A program made the position numbers and the translations under genes. A stretch of 64,000 nucleotides of DNA from Lycium barbarum (Eukaryota; Streptophyta; Magnoliopsida; Solanales; Solanaceae): NCBI RefSeq assembly GCF_019175385.1, contig NC_083346.1, positions 60,975,821 through 61,039,820 of the forward strand. The letters run 5' to 3'. Below are positions 37,457 to 51,415 of the stretch, one piece after another; positions within the stretch are counted from its first letter, which is position 1, and each line of letters begins with the position of its first letter. The notes beneath the pieces were generated by a model. The model saw nothing but the letters and a program-made list of their open reading frames with translations. It was not told the origin of the DNA and searched no databases.

Positions 37457-40400
37457 TGTCAGGACCCAACCCCGTAGGCCGTGACTGGTGCCCGAGCTGG
37501 ACACCCGTATACACACTTGTTAGCCATATGATAAATCAACACAAACATAACATGGAACTTATGAAGGCCAAAGCATAGTCTCAGAGCTGTCACATAAAAG
37601 TATAAATATGTGCCGCAACCTGTCTCCTGAGGAGTCACACCTATCAACAGATAACGCAGTATGTACGCCGACAAGGCTGTCATAACATGTGGGAACGTCC
37701 CGACTATATATATATATATATATGCCAGCCGACAAGGCTGCCACTACGTAACAATAACACAAGTAAGCCGACAAGGCTGCTATCACAACATGACAACATA
37801 TGCAAGCCGGCAAGGCTGCTACAACGATAGAACACGCGTACTGATCAAACACACAACTGATCCCATCTAAATACAACCCACATACATGTCTACAGACCTC
37901 TAAGAGTTTCAACAGTGAAATATGATGGGACAGGGCCTCGTCGTACCCTTAGACAATATATATATATATTTAGATAAAAAAGGATCTATACCAAATCTGG
38001 GCTCCGGAACAACGGAGCTCTCCAAGATAGCAGAAGGAAAGTCCTAAGCTGGCGGCTCACCAAAGCGAGTATCTGTACCTGCGGGTATAAAACGCAGCCC
38101 CCGAGGAAAAGGGGTCAGTATGAAATATGTACTGAGCATGTAAAGCGGGAAATACAGTAAAAGGAGCATATCTGAAATAAGGAGTACAGGAAATAAGTAC
38201 AATGTTCAGAATATCAAAACACTTGCCTTTGAAACATAATCATGCTTGTCAATATCATATATCATATACATATATACCGTACCCAGCCCTCTAGTGAAGG
38301 ACTCGGTGAATAAAGTCATCATATGCCCTCCTGGCCGCCATAACATGTCATTATATCATCATATCATCATATCATCATCTCATCATCATGTCATCATATC
38401 ATCATATATATATACCATACCCGGCCCTCTAGTGAGGGACTCTGTGAACAATGCAGTGAAACTGTGCACGATAACATACCCGGCCCGGGACTCGGTGAAA
38501 GATATATTGAGGCATGCACGAGCAGAGTAGTGAGAAACCATATGCAATTTTAAACATTATCAAGATTCAATGGAATACTCAAAACGAACTAGTATTTGCA
38601 AATTCAAATAATAATCATATCAAGTACCTTCGGATGTCCCTGTGGATTTTATCAAAATGGAACTTTGAAATCATATGTACATATCAAAATAATAATAAAT
38701 CAAATTCTGAGAATCAAGAACATTAGCCATCCTAGTGGCTCTAAGAATAGGAACTTCTTTGGAACCATATACATATCGTCTATTCGTTTTGTAAGGATCA
38801 TGCCAAAAAAAGGAAGAAGTGTTAACTTTACATACCTTTGGCGTTTATTCGTAACACAACACGTATACGCTGCCCAAAGTTTCAACCTATATTAAGACGT
38901 CAATGTCACACCCCAACCTTACTAGGGTGTGATGGGCACCCGACCCCATACTCGGAGCCGAGCGAACCCGCTGACTCTTATTACATACTTAATCTCTTTA
39001 GACTCTTGCATCAATAAGAAATGAAAAACATAGTAAAGCTTTCAGAATTTTTCCTTTCATTGTACTCAATTCAAATAAAATCTATCATCACATGAAACTC
39101 GTAACATAAAACAGAATAATACATCGACTGGTGGAGCCGATTACAATACCGACATTCTATACCCATGACTCTGTCTGCAAAGTCTCTAACTTCGAACAAG
39201 ACATCATAGCATAGTACTCTGACCCAGCAACACTCCAGGGCAAATGGAGCTTGCCAACTCCGCTGGAACATCTTCTATAATAGCTTCTACTCATCTAGGT
39301 GTACCTGCGCGGCATGAAACGCAACCCCCGAAGAAAAAGGGGTCAGTACGAGCAATGTACTGAGTATGTAAGGCATGTATAGTAACATAGTAAGAGTTGT
39401 AATTATGAATAATAACAGAATGGAGATATAGTGCATATCATGGGGTAAAAGCGTAACCTGTACATCTGAGTGCCTTTTAGGCGGGTACCATGCATGCTTA
39501 GTGCTGCGGAACGTCCAACCCAATCCATATTTATATACATCATACTTTACTTTCTTTGAAAACATTTCTTGTTCATATATATATATAGAAAATAGAACAT
39601 AACATATTGCCGAGGCGTCGGCAGCCGATCCATTTAACCACATATGTCCCGCGTCCGGGCATCCCGCGTCCGGGATGATATCATGTCATATAATACCAAC
39701 TGATCAGGTGGATACACGTATATAACGCTCTGGCCCTCTTTCCCATATACATATGCATGTATCATGTACATATATTAGTGTCTATAGCGCTCTGGCCCTT
39801 TTTCCCATATACATATACATTTATCAGCGTCTATAGCGCTCTGGCCCTTTTTCCCATATTCCCCATATACATATACATATATCATATAGGCAGCATGCAG
39901 GAGAGCCCAAGAAATGCTATAAGTCTATCGGAGTGCGTAAGGTCGGTAACCTCCGATTATATTATGGAATAAGCATCATGGCTTTGTCTCACCTTGAAGG
40001 AACAATTATTATAAGATGAGACTAGCAACGAATAACAGCGTACATAAACCGACACCTGAAGGCTCAGAAACAAGTTTCGGGTCAATCCGACTTAGTATAA
40101 GAAAGTTATGAGCGTTTGAAGTACAGAACCTTTTACGAACGTTTCAGAGGCCATTTTTGGAAAAAAAATCATTCTTATCATCGTTATCATAGAAATATTC
40201 TCATCTTTGACATCATCATTTTCATCGTGAAACATATCCATCGTTATTGTCATATCCATCGTTATTGTCATAAAAGCTTACAAAATCATAAACCTCTGTT
40301 TTGATAGAGTACGGACACTTTGGAAAAATACTTACGAGTTATTGGGAAGAAAATCATGTCTTGGAATCATAAACATCTAACTTTTGAAAACAATGAAAAT

Positions 40401-43400
40401 ATGGAAACAATTATGAGATCATAACATCGGAATCATGCCTTTGAAAGAAAGAGACCAGCCTTAACATACCTACTCCACGTCCTATTAGCTACGCTTAATT
40501 GTCCAAGCTCGCTATCGCTAGTCTACATTCAAGAAGATTTACATGATCATTAGATTCATCGTCACGCACACTTGTCTTAGTCTTTCATATAAATTCACTT
40601 ATGATCTGCCGAAATTTCGGCAGCATCTCCCCTGTAAATACACCATCCCCGAGAATCTAACTCGGCCCAAATCATCAATCAACAATCCGAGAATTCAACT
40701 CGGCCAAATTATCACAACAATACCAACAATCATACCAACAACATCAAAATCAATTCAAGACGCATTCTAATGTTAACAACCTTTGTTATACAATTCAACG
40801 ACACTTCATTTATATTCAATTCAATTCACATAGCATTCAAAACAACCCAATCAATATGCTACTTCACCCGAAACCTCCCAAATTCAACAAGAACAATAAC
40901 AACCTATTTCCTTCTTTCAAATTCAATCACCACAACCCAACTTACAATCTTCCAAACAAATGTCTCACTTCCAAGTTCATGAATTATGTCAACAACCCAT
41001 ACATTAACAAATTTATTCTTACAAATATAAGAAACCACACTAATGTCACACTAACTTCTTCCATAATCCACAAACAATCACAACTTCATTTCCAACCATT
41101 AAATCCTCATTTTACATCATAGAATCCACAACAACAACAACCAAAACACTAGATAAAATTGACTCATTCTCTTCTATATCACACAATAACCACACGGCCA
41201 CACTACTATATTCATATTTTCATGAATTTCACCCATTTCTACATACCACAACATACACAACCATTCATAACATATAAAAGAAGATTAATTCTTACCTTTT
41301 TCCACTTACTTCTCACTTGGCTAAGATTTGTAGCTTGCAAGAATAAATGTTTTTCTTGCTCCAATGACCACTTCACTTTGCTAGGGACCTTCCAATTGGT
41401 TGTTTGGCTAGAAGAAAATAATTTTTTTTTTATCAAAATTTCCAAGGTCTTGTTTGGGAAGCTATGGCCGAATGGCCTCCTCTTTTTTTCTTTTCTCTCT
41501 AAGTTTCTTGAGTCTTCTAAAGATGAAGATGATAATATGGAAATTATGACATCTTTTCTCTTATTTATTAAACTTATATGTGGGCCTAAGCCCATTCCAT
41601 GTTTCACGGCCCACTTGGCCTTTTTGTGCAAGACTATTATTTTTGTATTTGGTCTTGCAATTCATGAAAAATTATTTTCCAAATTCCGAATTCGCCCTTA
41701 GCTTTTCCTCAATATTACCATGAACCACCTTGTGAAATTCCCTTTTTGCCCCTAGCCTTTCTTAACATTTCCACGCTAATAAACAACTTGTATATAAAAA
41801 AAAATTGGAACATAGTCTTGCCCTTAACCTACCACGACCACCTTGAACTATCCGAATGTATAAAAAACGGGATATAACAATCAAGAATTATGGTTAAGCT
41901 ACGAGGAGATTCAAAACGTTTCCCAACGTTAGCAACTCCTTTCTAGACAATTTAGACGACGGTTTCCTTACATCCCAAACTAATTACATACTAGTCAAGC
42001 TAATGCCAATAATTATACGTTTAAGTACTATATCGAGGCTATTCAAGACAAGATGCAAGAATCACTCCGAACAGCCCGCACAACATTCCAAACAGTCCAC
42101 GCAATATTCCAAACAGCCAACGTTCACAATATTCATTAACGATTCACATACGACTACTACGTCTTCAAGTTATTCCTAATAGTCCGTAACCTTAACGTTT
42201 TCATGTAACCAACTTTATAACAGCCCAACCAACATACAACACAATGCATAATCATAATTATCATCAATCTTCCAAGCTCAATAAGAACAACAACGACACA
42301 TCCAAAACAGCCCCTAACTTTCACACAAAAGATGCTCGGAATTCTTGCAAACGCTTACGAACATACTAAGCAAACCACGTACGATTCTTACACATTATTT
42401 CATATCTTCTTTTCATATAATTTCAGTGAGATACGACCAGCAGCCACACGACAACGACATCATCAATTCATACGCAAATAAGCTACATTATTATCACTAC
42501 AATCCTTACAACAACCCACAAACAATTTTAGCTCCAACTCTAACCATTAAATACCTTCATTTCCATCATAAAATTCATGACAAAAACAATCAAAATACCA
42601 AGTAAAATTAGTTCACCACCTTCTACACAAAACAGTCCCTACACGGCTTCAACCATGCTTCAACATCAATACACATAATTTCATGGATTCAATTTATATT
42701 CATATCAACAGAACTTCATCTTTAACTTTTATAATTCTTTTCATCCCTTTAATATGTAATTTATGATAGCAACAACCATAATTACTAAATAAAATCAGTC
42801 CACCCATTTCAACTAAAACAGTCCCTACGGCCACATTAGCATTCCAACACCAACATTCATAATTTTATACATGCAATTCATGTTCACCAAGTTACAACCA
42901 TACTTCAACATCAACACATATAATTCCATGGCTATTATCATTCTCCAACATCAACACACCTAATTGCATGGATTCAATTTACATTTGCACATTTACAACA
43001 CGTCCAAATCCTTAATAAAAGCCTGTAAAAAGATGATCAATTCTTACCTTAACAATCTAACTTCTCAACTTGGCTAGAATTTGATGACTTGAACTAATAC
43101 TTGTTCTTGTTGCTCCAATGGCTACTCCACGTTGCTATGCACCTTCCTAAGGGTTGGAACATCTTGGAAATATATTTTTTTTTGAATCAAAATGGAGAAC
43201 TCAAGTCTGGTCGTGAGCTTATAAGAGCTTACATGGCATGTTTATGGTTTCTCCTTCACTTGAAACATAATGGTGAATGTGTAGAACACTTTAGGGGTTT
43301 AATGGTAATAAAAAAATAGAAGGGCTGGCCGTGCTTGGTGGTGGAACTGCCATGGCTGGTCGTGGCTCTCTTTCCTCTTCACTTGGTGAAGATGAGAGCC

Positions 43401-43801
43401 TCTCTCTCTAAGTTCACTTTGTGGGGTTGGGAAATGAGTTGTGGCTGCAACTTGGTCAACAAAGTAGACCATTTTGCTGCCCAAGAGGGTCTTACACGTT
43501 TCCTAAACTAAAGCATGGGCCAAAATCTGTTTTGGTCATGTGGCAGTAGGGCCCACACGGCCAGTAGTGCATAATTAGTGAATATTTAAGTCTTAATCCC
43601 CACTTAATAATCCAATCATGGTTAATTAATCCCTAATCTCAATTAATATGTTTACACTAAGTAAAATTTATAAACAAATTTATGTTCTAATAAAAATTGA
43701 AAAATTAAGGATTTCTATTCCGTGTCCGGGAAGGGTTCCGTCTTTAACCCACGTCGATTCCTTCACGAATAACTTGACGTATAAAAATACGGGGTCTAAC
43801 A
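37457..43801 (-). repeat. 5' LTR of element D, complete, interrupted by solo LTR s2
   Basis: The LTR proper is 37457-38903 plus 41885-43801, about 3.36 kb. Sequence right of 42102 is unique to this copy. It starts on the minus strand at 43801 with TGTTAGACCCCG. It has donor-like TTAAG|GTAAGA (from 43047) and AT-rich sequence with several near-repeats of a CAATTC/TACACGGC-type stretch (42600-42990). D is inserted into element E's RNase H/integrase linker; the presumptive target duplication on this side is TAAAC (43802-43806). No gene is seen. Confidence 0.87.
38904..41879 (-). repeat. Solo LTR s2, duplicate copy
   Basis: Duplicate of 20374-23349 with the same imperfect GTCAA/ATCAA flanks. Confidence 0.9.
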
Positions 43802-45691
43802 TAAACTTTCCATGGAACGCCTACTAAGAGCATCAGCTACAACATTCGCCTTCCCTGGATGATAGAAAATATCTATATCATAATCCTTAAGTAATTCGAA
43901 CCATCTTCTCTATCTGAGATTCAGCTTTCTCTGCTTGAAAACATACTGCAGGCTTTTGTGATCGGTGAAAATATCAACATGTACTCCATACAAATAATGT
44001 CGTCATATCTTAAGTGCAAAAACCACGGCTACCAATTCCAAGTCATGAGTCAGATAATTCTTTTCATGAGCCTTAAGCTGACGAGATGCATAAGCTACAA
44101 CCTTACCATGCTTTATTAAGACACATCCAAGACCAATTCCTAAAGCGTCACAACAAACTACGAACCTTTGGTTCCTTCTGGTACTGTCAAAACTGGAGCA
44201 GAAGTCAACCTCTTCTTCAACTCTTCGTAACTTTGCTGACACACATATGACCATTGAAATATGACCTTTTTCTATGTTAACTTAGTTAATGAAGGTGAGA
44301 GAGAGGAAAATCTCTCTATGAAATATTTGTAATAGCCTACCAGACCCGAGAAACTTCTTATATCTGAAACTGAGGTGGGTCTAGGCCAATTCTTTATAGC
44401 ATCAATCTTATGAGAATCAACTTTCACACCTTCACCTGAAATCATGTGGCCGAGAAACGTCACTGACTTAAGCCAAAATTCACACTTGGAAAATTTCACA
44501 TACTGCTCACAATCCTGAAGTGTCTGCAACACTATTTTGACATGTTCTGCATGTTCAGTCTCACTAAGAGAATACACCAAAATATCATCAATAAACACAA
44601 TGACGAATATATCAAGATACGGCTTGAAGACTCTGTTCATAAGGTCCATGAAAGCAGTTGGTGCATTTTTCAACCCAAATGACATGAAAATAAATTCAAA
44701 ATGACCATAACGGGTTCTGAATGCGGTCTTCGAAATATCAACTTCCTTAACCTTTAACTGATGGTATCCTGATCTGAGGTCAATCTTTGAATAACACTGG
44801 GCACCCTGAAGTTGATCAAATAAATCATCTATTCTGGGAAGGGGGTATATGTTCTTAATGGTGACCTTGTTCAATTGACGGTAATCAATGCACATGTGTA
44901 AGGAACCATCTTTCTTTCGGACAAACAAGACTTGGTGAGACACTTGGCTTAATAAATCCCTTGTCAAGAAGATCTATTACCGAGCTTTTACCTCTTTTAA
45001 CTCTGCTGGAGCCATTCTCTATAGCGGAATAGATATCGGCTCAGTGTCGGGAAGTAGATCAATTCATAAGTCTATCTCCGAGTCGGGAGGAACTCCGAGA
45101 AGATCTTCTGGAAACTCATTAATGACTGGTACGGACTAGAGAATTGGGGCCAGGGTATCTGTATCCCTGACTCGAACTAAGTAATAGATATACCCCTTGG
45201 AAATCATCTTTCTGGCTTTAAGATGGGAAATAAATCTACCCCTGGATACTACTGAATTACCCTTCCATTCTATGACCGGTTCGGTAGGAAATTAAAATCT
45301 TACTATTTTTCTTATACAACCCACTGTAGTATAATATGAAGCTAACAAATCCATTCCCATGATTACATTAAAGTCTACCATCTCTAATTCTGCTATGTCG
45401 GCTTTGGTTCTGAGGTGATAAACTAAAATTGGGCAACCCCTATAAATACGTCTAGCTATAAATGACTCTCCAACTGGAGTGGACACTTCAAAGGGTTCAT
45501 GAAACTTTTCTAGTTCAATCCCAAATTTCTTAGCAATAAATGGAGTTACATAAGATAGGGTGGATCCTGGATCAATAAGAGCATAAATGTCGAAAGTGAA
45601 AACTGTTAGTGTACCTGTGACAACATCTGCATATGCCTTTGTATCCTGACGACCTGTTAAAGCATACAAGCAGTTCCAACCTCTGCCTGAA
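43802..45691 (-). pseudogene. Protease-RT-RNase H, decayed pol of element E
   Basis: On the minus strand: YALTGRQD leader and aspartic protease with catalytic region LIDPGSTLSYV and the second motif VIMGMDLLA (45669-45292). Then a damaged linker with several stops and the RT fingers ([18 protein letters not shown]). The RT palm [12 protein letters not shown] and thumb follow (44967-44272). RNase H ([24 protein letters not shown]) runs from 44254, and the [19 protein letters not shown] linker ends at 43802. Frameshifts near 44260 and a stop in the NLRQRRW motif near 43918 break it. Integrase is outside the window. Confidence 0.88.
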
Positions 45692-47509
45692 TGTTACACC
45701 TCGGAAAAGTCCCCGTACATGTACAAGGAATAGACCAACGAAGGATATGGGCGAGGGGTGTTTTACTAAGCAAGGGGTGATGATTCGTGAATTTTTGGAA
45801 ATGAAAAAGCTGTGGAATTTTATTCAGCACAGTGGTCGTGAAGTGGTATACGGGGCCCGTAAAGTGATTTACGGACCGTAAACCACCATCGTCCTCCAGC
45901 TTTCCAACTTCAACTTTCTGTTAATGTTGAAATGGTTAAATACGACTTGGAGGACGGCCTGTAAACTGGTTTACGGACCATAAACCTCAGTCGTAAACTG
46001 CCATGTTCCTTAGCCAAAACTTTCTGTCTTTGAAATGGTTAAATACGGCCATGGAGGACGGACCGTAAATCAAAATACGGTCCGTATATGGTGGTTTACG
46101 ACCACTATTCATCCCGACAAGAATTCATTAAAGATCAGTTTTTATGATTATTAAAAGGGACTTGGACTTCAAATCATTTCATTATTCATCCATACAACTC
46201 AAGAAAGCTCTAGAACTCTCTCAATACTTCATCCATAGAAATTCAAGGGAATCAAGGGAAGAAACTAGGATCATCAACACTAAACTTATGAAACAAGTGA
46301 ATGAAACCTAGTTGGAAGTCATCTTCTCCAAGAAATCACAAAAGAGGTAAAGGAGGGTTTTGGTGCACAAGGAAGGATTCTGCTTTAAGCTTGTTCCACC
46401 ACCATCCAAGGTGAGTTTTATGACTTTAGCATGTGGTTTAAAGTATTAGAAGACTAAGACACTTGAATTGTAGTAAGACATAGGAAGTGCACCATTATTT
46501 AGTGAATAGTGTCACTATGGAGTGATGGTTGAATGGAATCATGGAAGTTGATATGCTATGATTATAAAAACGTTATAAATGACGTTTTTACCATGGAACA
46601 AGTGCGACACATGAGTAAAAGTGACAATTAGCTAAAACCACTAAATGTGGAGAAATTGGAGGAAAATGACGGATTTTGCCAAATGTACGTAAATGACGAT
46701 TGTCGATGATGATATTGCTAGTAATATTATGAATGTTGGGAGTTGATATAAAACATGAGAAAAATGGTATGAGCGAAGGAAGCGTTGTCCTACTGTTCCT
46801 AGAATTAGCGATGCGTTCTTGTAGTTAGTTTACTAATGTTGATACGAATTCTCTTATGAAGGTAACGACGTGATATCGACGGAGAACAAGTGAGCGATAT
46901 CTTAGCTAAACGACCAAGGTATGTGAGGCTATTCCCTTTCTTTCAAAGGCATGATCCCTAGCTTACGATTTCATAAATGCTCCCATCTTTTCCTTGCTAT
47001 CAAAGGTTAAAAAGTCTAAGATTCCGAAGCATGATTTCCTTCTTGATATTCCATAAATTTTTTCCAAGTACTCCTATTTTCCAAAACCAAAGGTTGTGAT
47101 TATGTGAGTTCTTATGATAACGACGAAGGATATTTTTTTCAATGACAACGATGATGTCAAAAGTGAGAATATCATTATGATGACTATGATGAGAACGATC
47201 TTATGTTTAAAAGTTTCAAGTTTACGATTTCAAGGACTATATGAGAACGTCGAGCTATTTACTGATTTCTCAATTTATTCATGGATGGTGACTTTATTTC
47301 TAAATCTTCCAAAGTATATGAATGGATGCCTTATGAAGTTCATGATTTTATTCTATGCTTTCTTTTAATGCTATTCTTCATTGATAGTCTCGCCTTATAA
47401 TAATTGTTCCTTCAAGGTGAGACAAAGCGACGATGATTACTCCATAACATAATCGGAGGCTTTCGACCTTACGTCACTCCGACGTACTTACAGCTTTTCC
47501 TTGGGCTCT

Positions 47510-50463
47510 TGTCACGACCCAACCCCGTGGGCCGCGACTGGTGCCCTACTTGGACACCCCAAACCCATTCGGTTATCAAATCAACAGATCGAAGACTGAT
47601 TCAAATTTAGCATACATCACTTTGAACAGAAACTGAAAACAGATATCGTCTTAAGCGGTTTCCCGTATAGATATATCATATCAAAACTGATAAGCTGGCG
47701 GAATGTACATCGCCAAGACAAACAAACATATACAAACATATGGGCCGTCTTGGCCAAAATAGCAAACGGGACCGCTTAAGGCACAAATCACAACGCAACC
47801 GAACAAACATGACCCATGACCCACATATATGTACAATGATAGAATATGTACCCAAAATATGGCTCCGAACAAAAGAGTACTTTATCCGCTGGAAAGATGT
47901 CCTATGCTGGCGGAACACCAAAACGATCGTCTGTACCTGCGGGCATGTAACGCAGCCCCCGAAGAATAGGGGGTCAGTACGGAATATGTACTGAGTATGT
48001 AAAGCATGAATACTGTGAATAAAATCATAAACAGAAATGAAGTACAGAATACAGGTACAGAAAGTAAGCACGAAATGCAAAGTAACCAAACAACTTACTG
48101 AAACCAAAAACCATGCATGCCAAGAACGGTATCCGGTCCTTTGCAGGACCCGGGGAAAACGTGGCGCCGCCCTGCCCTCGACACCACACACATCTAACTC
48201 CAGAAGTATTGCTCCGAAATCTCTGACACACAAATCATAATATCATATCATAATAACAGATCATATGTGGTTCAGCGAATTAGAACACATCTAACTCCAT
48301 AACACATCTAACTTCGGAATTCATATACGGTGCCCGGCCCTTGAGCGAGGAACGCGGGAACCGCGCGCACGATATAAACTGGCCCGGGACTCGGCGAAGG
48401 AGATCATAGCCTATGCACGAGCAGAGTAGTGAGAAACTAATGCACATAAGTCAAGACTCAATGGAATGATCGAACGCATTATAAGAATGTTCGTAACGGA
48501 TTTCTCACATAGCATACTTTGTTCAGAATACTTATGCCAAAATATCCATATCAGAATATTCATATCAAAATATTCATATCAGAATACTTATATCCAAATG
48601 CTTATGTTGGAACGTTTACATCAAACTACTTATGTCAGAGTACTCGTAGCGGAACGCTTGTATTAGAGAGGCATGCGAATCAGAATGAACTCGGAGTAAT
48701 TAAGATAGCTATTATTAGTAGTTACAATGATCATCAAAAGTTTCATTTACTTATCATACGGAAATGAGTCAAACAGAACAATAGAGTAGAGATCGGGAAT
48801 AGTGGGCCCACCTCGGGTCAAGTCGAGGTGGCGGGCATAAATTACGAACATTAGACTCTATGGAGTCATCCGTGAAAGTTTCAAAGCGATTCTCTCACAT
48901 TTGTGCAATTTATGGATGTTCGAATAGTTTTCCAACAAAGTATAAGAATTATAATTCAATTGTACTGAATGAATAGTACCAAAAATTCAGACTCGCTTTC
49001 CTAAGAGCAGAATAACCTATGAGGTTCTAATCCGACCCTAGTACACCTAGGACATGCCAAGGAAAGAAAAGGGACAGCTTTACATACCTTTCGTGCTTCT
49101 TACGCTTGTCCAAACTCAATCTCCGTTTCGCCCAAAACCTACAATTGGTCATAGTTACCAATTATGAGTTGCAAGCTTTTTAGAATTTCAATCTTTAACT
49201 CATATTGTCTACCGAAATTTCGGCAGCATTTCCCCTATAAACTCAACGTCCCCGAGAATCATCTCAGCCCAAATCATCAACTACAACAACCCAACAATAC
49301 CAACAACATCAACAATCATCACAAAATACATTATAATATAAATAGTCTTCTTTTCTACATAATTCAACAACTTCCACCCCAACTTCACACTGTCAAACTA
49401 ATGTCAACGTTTTTATGTTTATTCACTAATTCAAGATCATTCAAATACGAGTTAAGAACATTTTACATTATTCTACATAATATGCCAAAGTCCCACCGAA
49501 TCATAATCCACCCAAAACCTCCAATTTTCAACATAAATATTTACAACGCATTTTTATCTTCCAATTTCACTTTCAACAATCACCACTTACATCTTACAAC
49601 TTCATTTTCTCAATTACATAATTTATGATAAAATCGCATGCTTTCCGACAACAACTCTATAACAAAATTTTCATGCTAACTTAAGCCATTATCCTTCCAT
49701 TTCCATCACAAGGCTACAACAACATAATTAAGATGCTAAACAAAATAAATTCACTCCCCTCCATACACTACACCCCACGGCCACACACAATCACACACAC
49801 AACACACAAGTTTCATACTTTTCATTCATTTCCACATACTACAACACATATATAAACTTCCACAACATAAAAAGGGATTGAATTCTTACCTTTTCCCAAT
49901 TTCCTTCTTTCTTGACCTAAGTTTCTCCTTGCAAGAATTGTTGTTTTTCTTGCTCTAACAATTATGCTATGTTAACAAGAACCCTTGAATTAGTAAGAAT
50001 ACTAGGAGAAACAATTTTTTTGAATCAAAGTTGAAGAACTCCAAATTTTTTCTCTCTTTCTCCTTGGCCGAATGGCCTATGCTTTTTGCTCTCCAATTTT
50101 CTTTCTCTTGAAGCTTCTTGAAATGTCATGAAGTATTAGGCCCCTCCTCCTTATTTATTTATCACATGGTTAAATTTTACATAAACTTGGGCCCTTATTT
50201 TGGACCCTATGGCCGGCCACTTTATGGGCCATTTCCTATATTTTTTTTTGTTTTTTCCAAGCCCAATTATTTGTGGCTAGTCTCTGTAATTCATGAAACC
50301 ATTTTTCAAATTTCCAATTTTGCCCTTGGCCTTCCTCGGTATTTCCATGTCAATATTTTTCATGAACAACATACATATTAAATGACATCAAAATATTGCC
50401 CCATCTCTTACTAGTCACAATTATTTCAAGTTTATCCGAATATGCAAAATACGGGATATAACA
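47510..50463 (-). repeat. Solo LTR G inside solo LTR F
   Basis: A 2,954-bp LTR from TGTCACGACCC to GGGATATAACA. It is flanked by a perfect 5-bp target duplication GCTCT (47505-47509 and 50464-50468). It contains the double hairpin (about 47935-48010), the CCACCTC/GAGGTGG repeat (48803-48833), CCGAAATTTCGG near 49211 and donor-like AAAAG|GTAAGA (from 49889). Reading frames of up to 185 codons inside it show no similarity to proteins I recognise. Confidence 0.95.
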
Positions 50464-50814
50464 GCTCTCAAGCATGCTATGTATATTATGTATGTATATA
50501 TATGATATGAAAATGTTTTCAGGGGAAATGGGGAAAGGTGAGGCGCTATAGACGCATAGCCACCTGGTCAGCTGGCATATCATGATTTCATCCCGGACGC
50601 GGGATGCCCGGACGCGGGATATATGGGTTATGGATCGGGCCGTACGTTCCTCGGCACTAACTTATTATATTTATTGTTACACCTCGGAAATTTTTTCGTA
50701 CTTGTGTGATGAGTAGAACAATGAAGGACTTGAGTGTATGGTGTTTTACTAAGTTTAGAATGGCTAATTTTGCATTTTTGGAAATAATAAAGTTGTAGAA
50801 AAATTTTCACCCAG

Positions 50815-51105
50815 TGGTCGTATATGGCACTATACGGCCCATAAAGTGATTTACGGACCGTATAGTGCAATCGTCTTTCAGTGCGTCAAAAATCTCAAGA
50901 TACTGTTACGTGTTGAATATGGTTAAATACGACCGAGTTTACGGCCCGTAAACTGGTTTACGGACCGTAAACTGGTTTACGGACCATAAACCAGGTCGTA
51001 AACTGCCATGTCCACCAGCCAAACTCTCTGTTTTGGAATGCTTAAATACGACCACAGTGGACGACCCGTAAATCAAAATACGGTCCGTAAACTGCAGTTT
51101 ACGAC
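50815..51105 (+). repeat. U3 array of GTTTACGGACCGTAAAC palindromes, element H 5' LTR
   Basis: Several copies of TTTACGG-A-CCGTAAA and half-matching variants upstream of the TATA-like box. The core TACGGACCGTA is the same as in element A's array, while the outer arms differ. Confidence 0.85.
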
Positions 51106-51148
51106 CACTGTTCACCCGACGAGAATTCATTAAACATCGGCTTTTGAG

Positions 51149-51159
51149 TTATTAAAAGG
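51149..51159 (+). promoter_or_regulatory. TATA-like box of element H 5' LTR
   Basis: TTATTAAAAGG, followed by a CT/CA-rich stretch of the kind that begins plant leaders. The same box sits at the corresponding place in the 3' LTR (59813-59823) and in solo LTR F (near 46148). Position and composition only; no start site is proven. Confidence 0.4.
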
Positions 51160-51407
51160 AACTTAGGCCTCATTTTATTTCATTATTCATTCATACAACT
51201 CAAGAACACTCTAGAACTCTCCAATTACTTCCTCCATAAGAATCCAAGAGAATCAAGGGAAAGCTAAAGATCAACAACACAAAACCTATGAAATCAAGTG
51301 CAAGAACACATCAAGGGATCATCTAAGTCAAGTAATTCCCAAGAACGTGAACTAGGGTTTTGTTTAAGTGAAGAATTTCAACTCAAGGGTTGTTCAACCA
51401 CTATCCA

Positions 51408-51415
51408 AGGTAAGT
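51408..51415 (+). other. Candidate 5' splice site in element H LTR
   Basis: AAG|GTAAGT matches the plant donor consensus closely, about 220 nt downstream of the expected transcription start. Equivalent AG|GTRAG sites occur in all other LTRs of the window. Paired with the acceptor-like site at 53281-53286 it would remove the rest of the LTR, the PBS and the leader before gag. Confidence 0.5.

Larger units (their letters stand above)
23573..42102. repeat. Tandem duplication, copy 2 (18,530 bp)
   Basis: This is the second copy of 5041-23572, directly adjoining the first. It repeats part of B, all of C's visible part with s1, D's leader, and D's LTR with s2. The left end starts in the middle of B's pol with no retrotransposon end there. 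The right end continues without a break into the rest of D's LTR, so the right flank at 42103 and the left flank at 5040 are the original context and 23572/23573 is the novel junction. Confidence 0.97.

Noticed and set aside
41159..41701. A 180-codon frame (and its duplicate at 22629-23171) as a possible host gene
   Set aside because: It lies wholly inside solo LTR s2, is low in complexity, overlaps an antisense frame of similar length, and has no recognisable domain.
5041..42102. LTR-LTR unequal recombination as the cause of the tandem duplication
   Set aside because: The breakpoints share only CGCAA and lie in unrelated sequences (pol of B and LTR of D), so long-homology recombination does not fit.
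47676..48233. A 185-codon minus-strand frame in solo LTR G
   Set aside because: It spans the conserved double hairpin of the LTR, and similar short frames arise from that module in every LTR. It is a by-product of the conserved RNA/DNA module, not a protein family.
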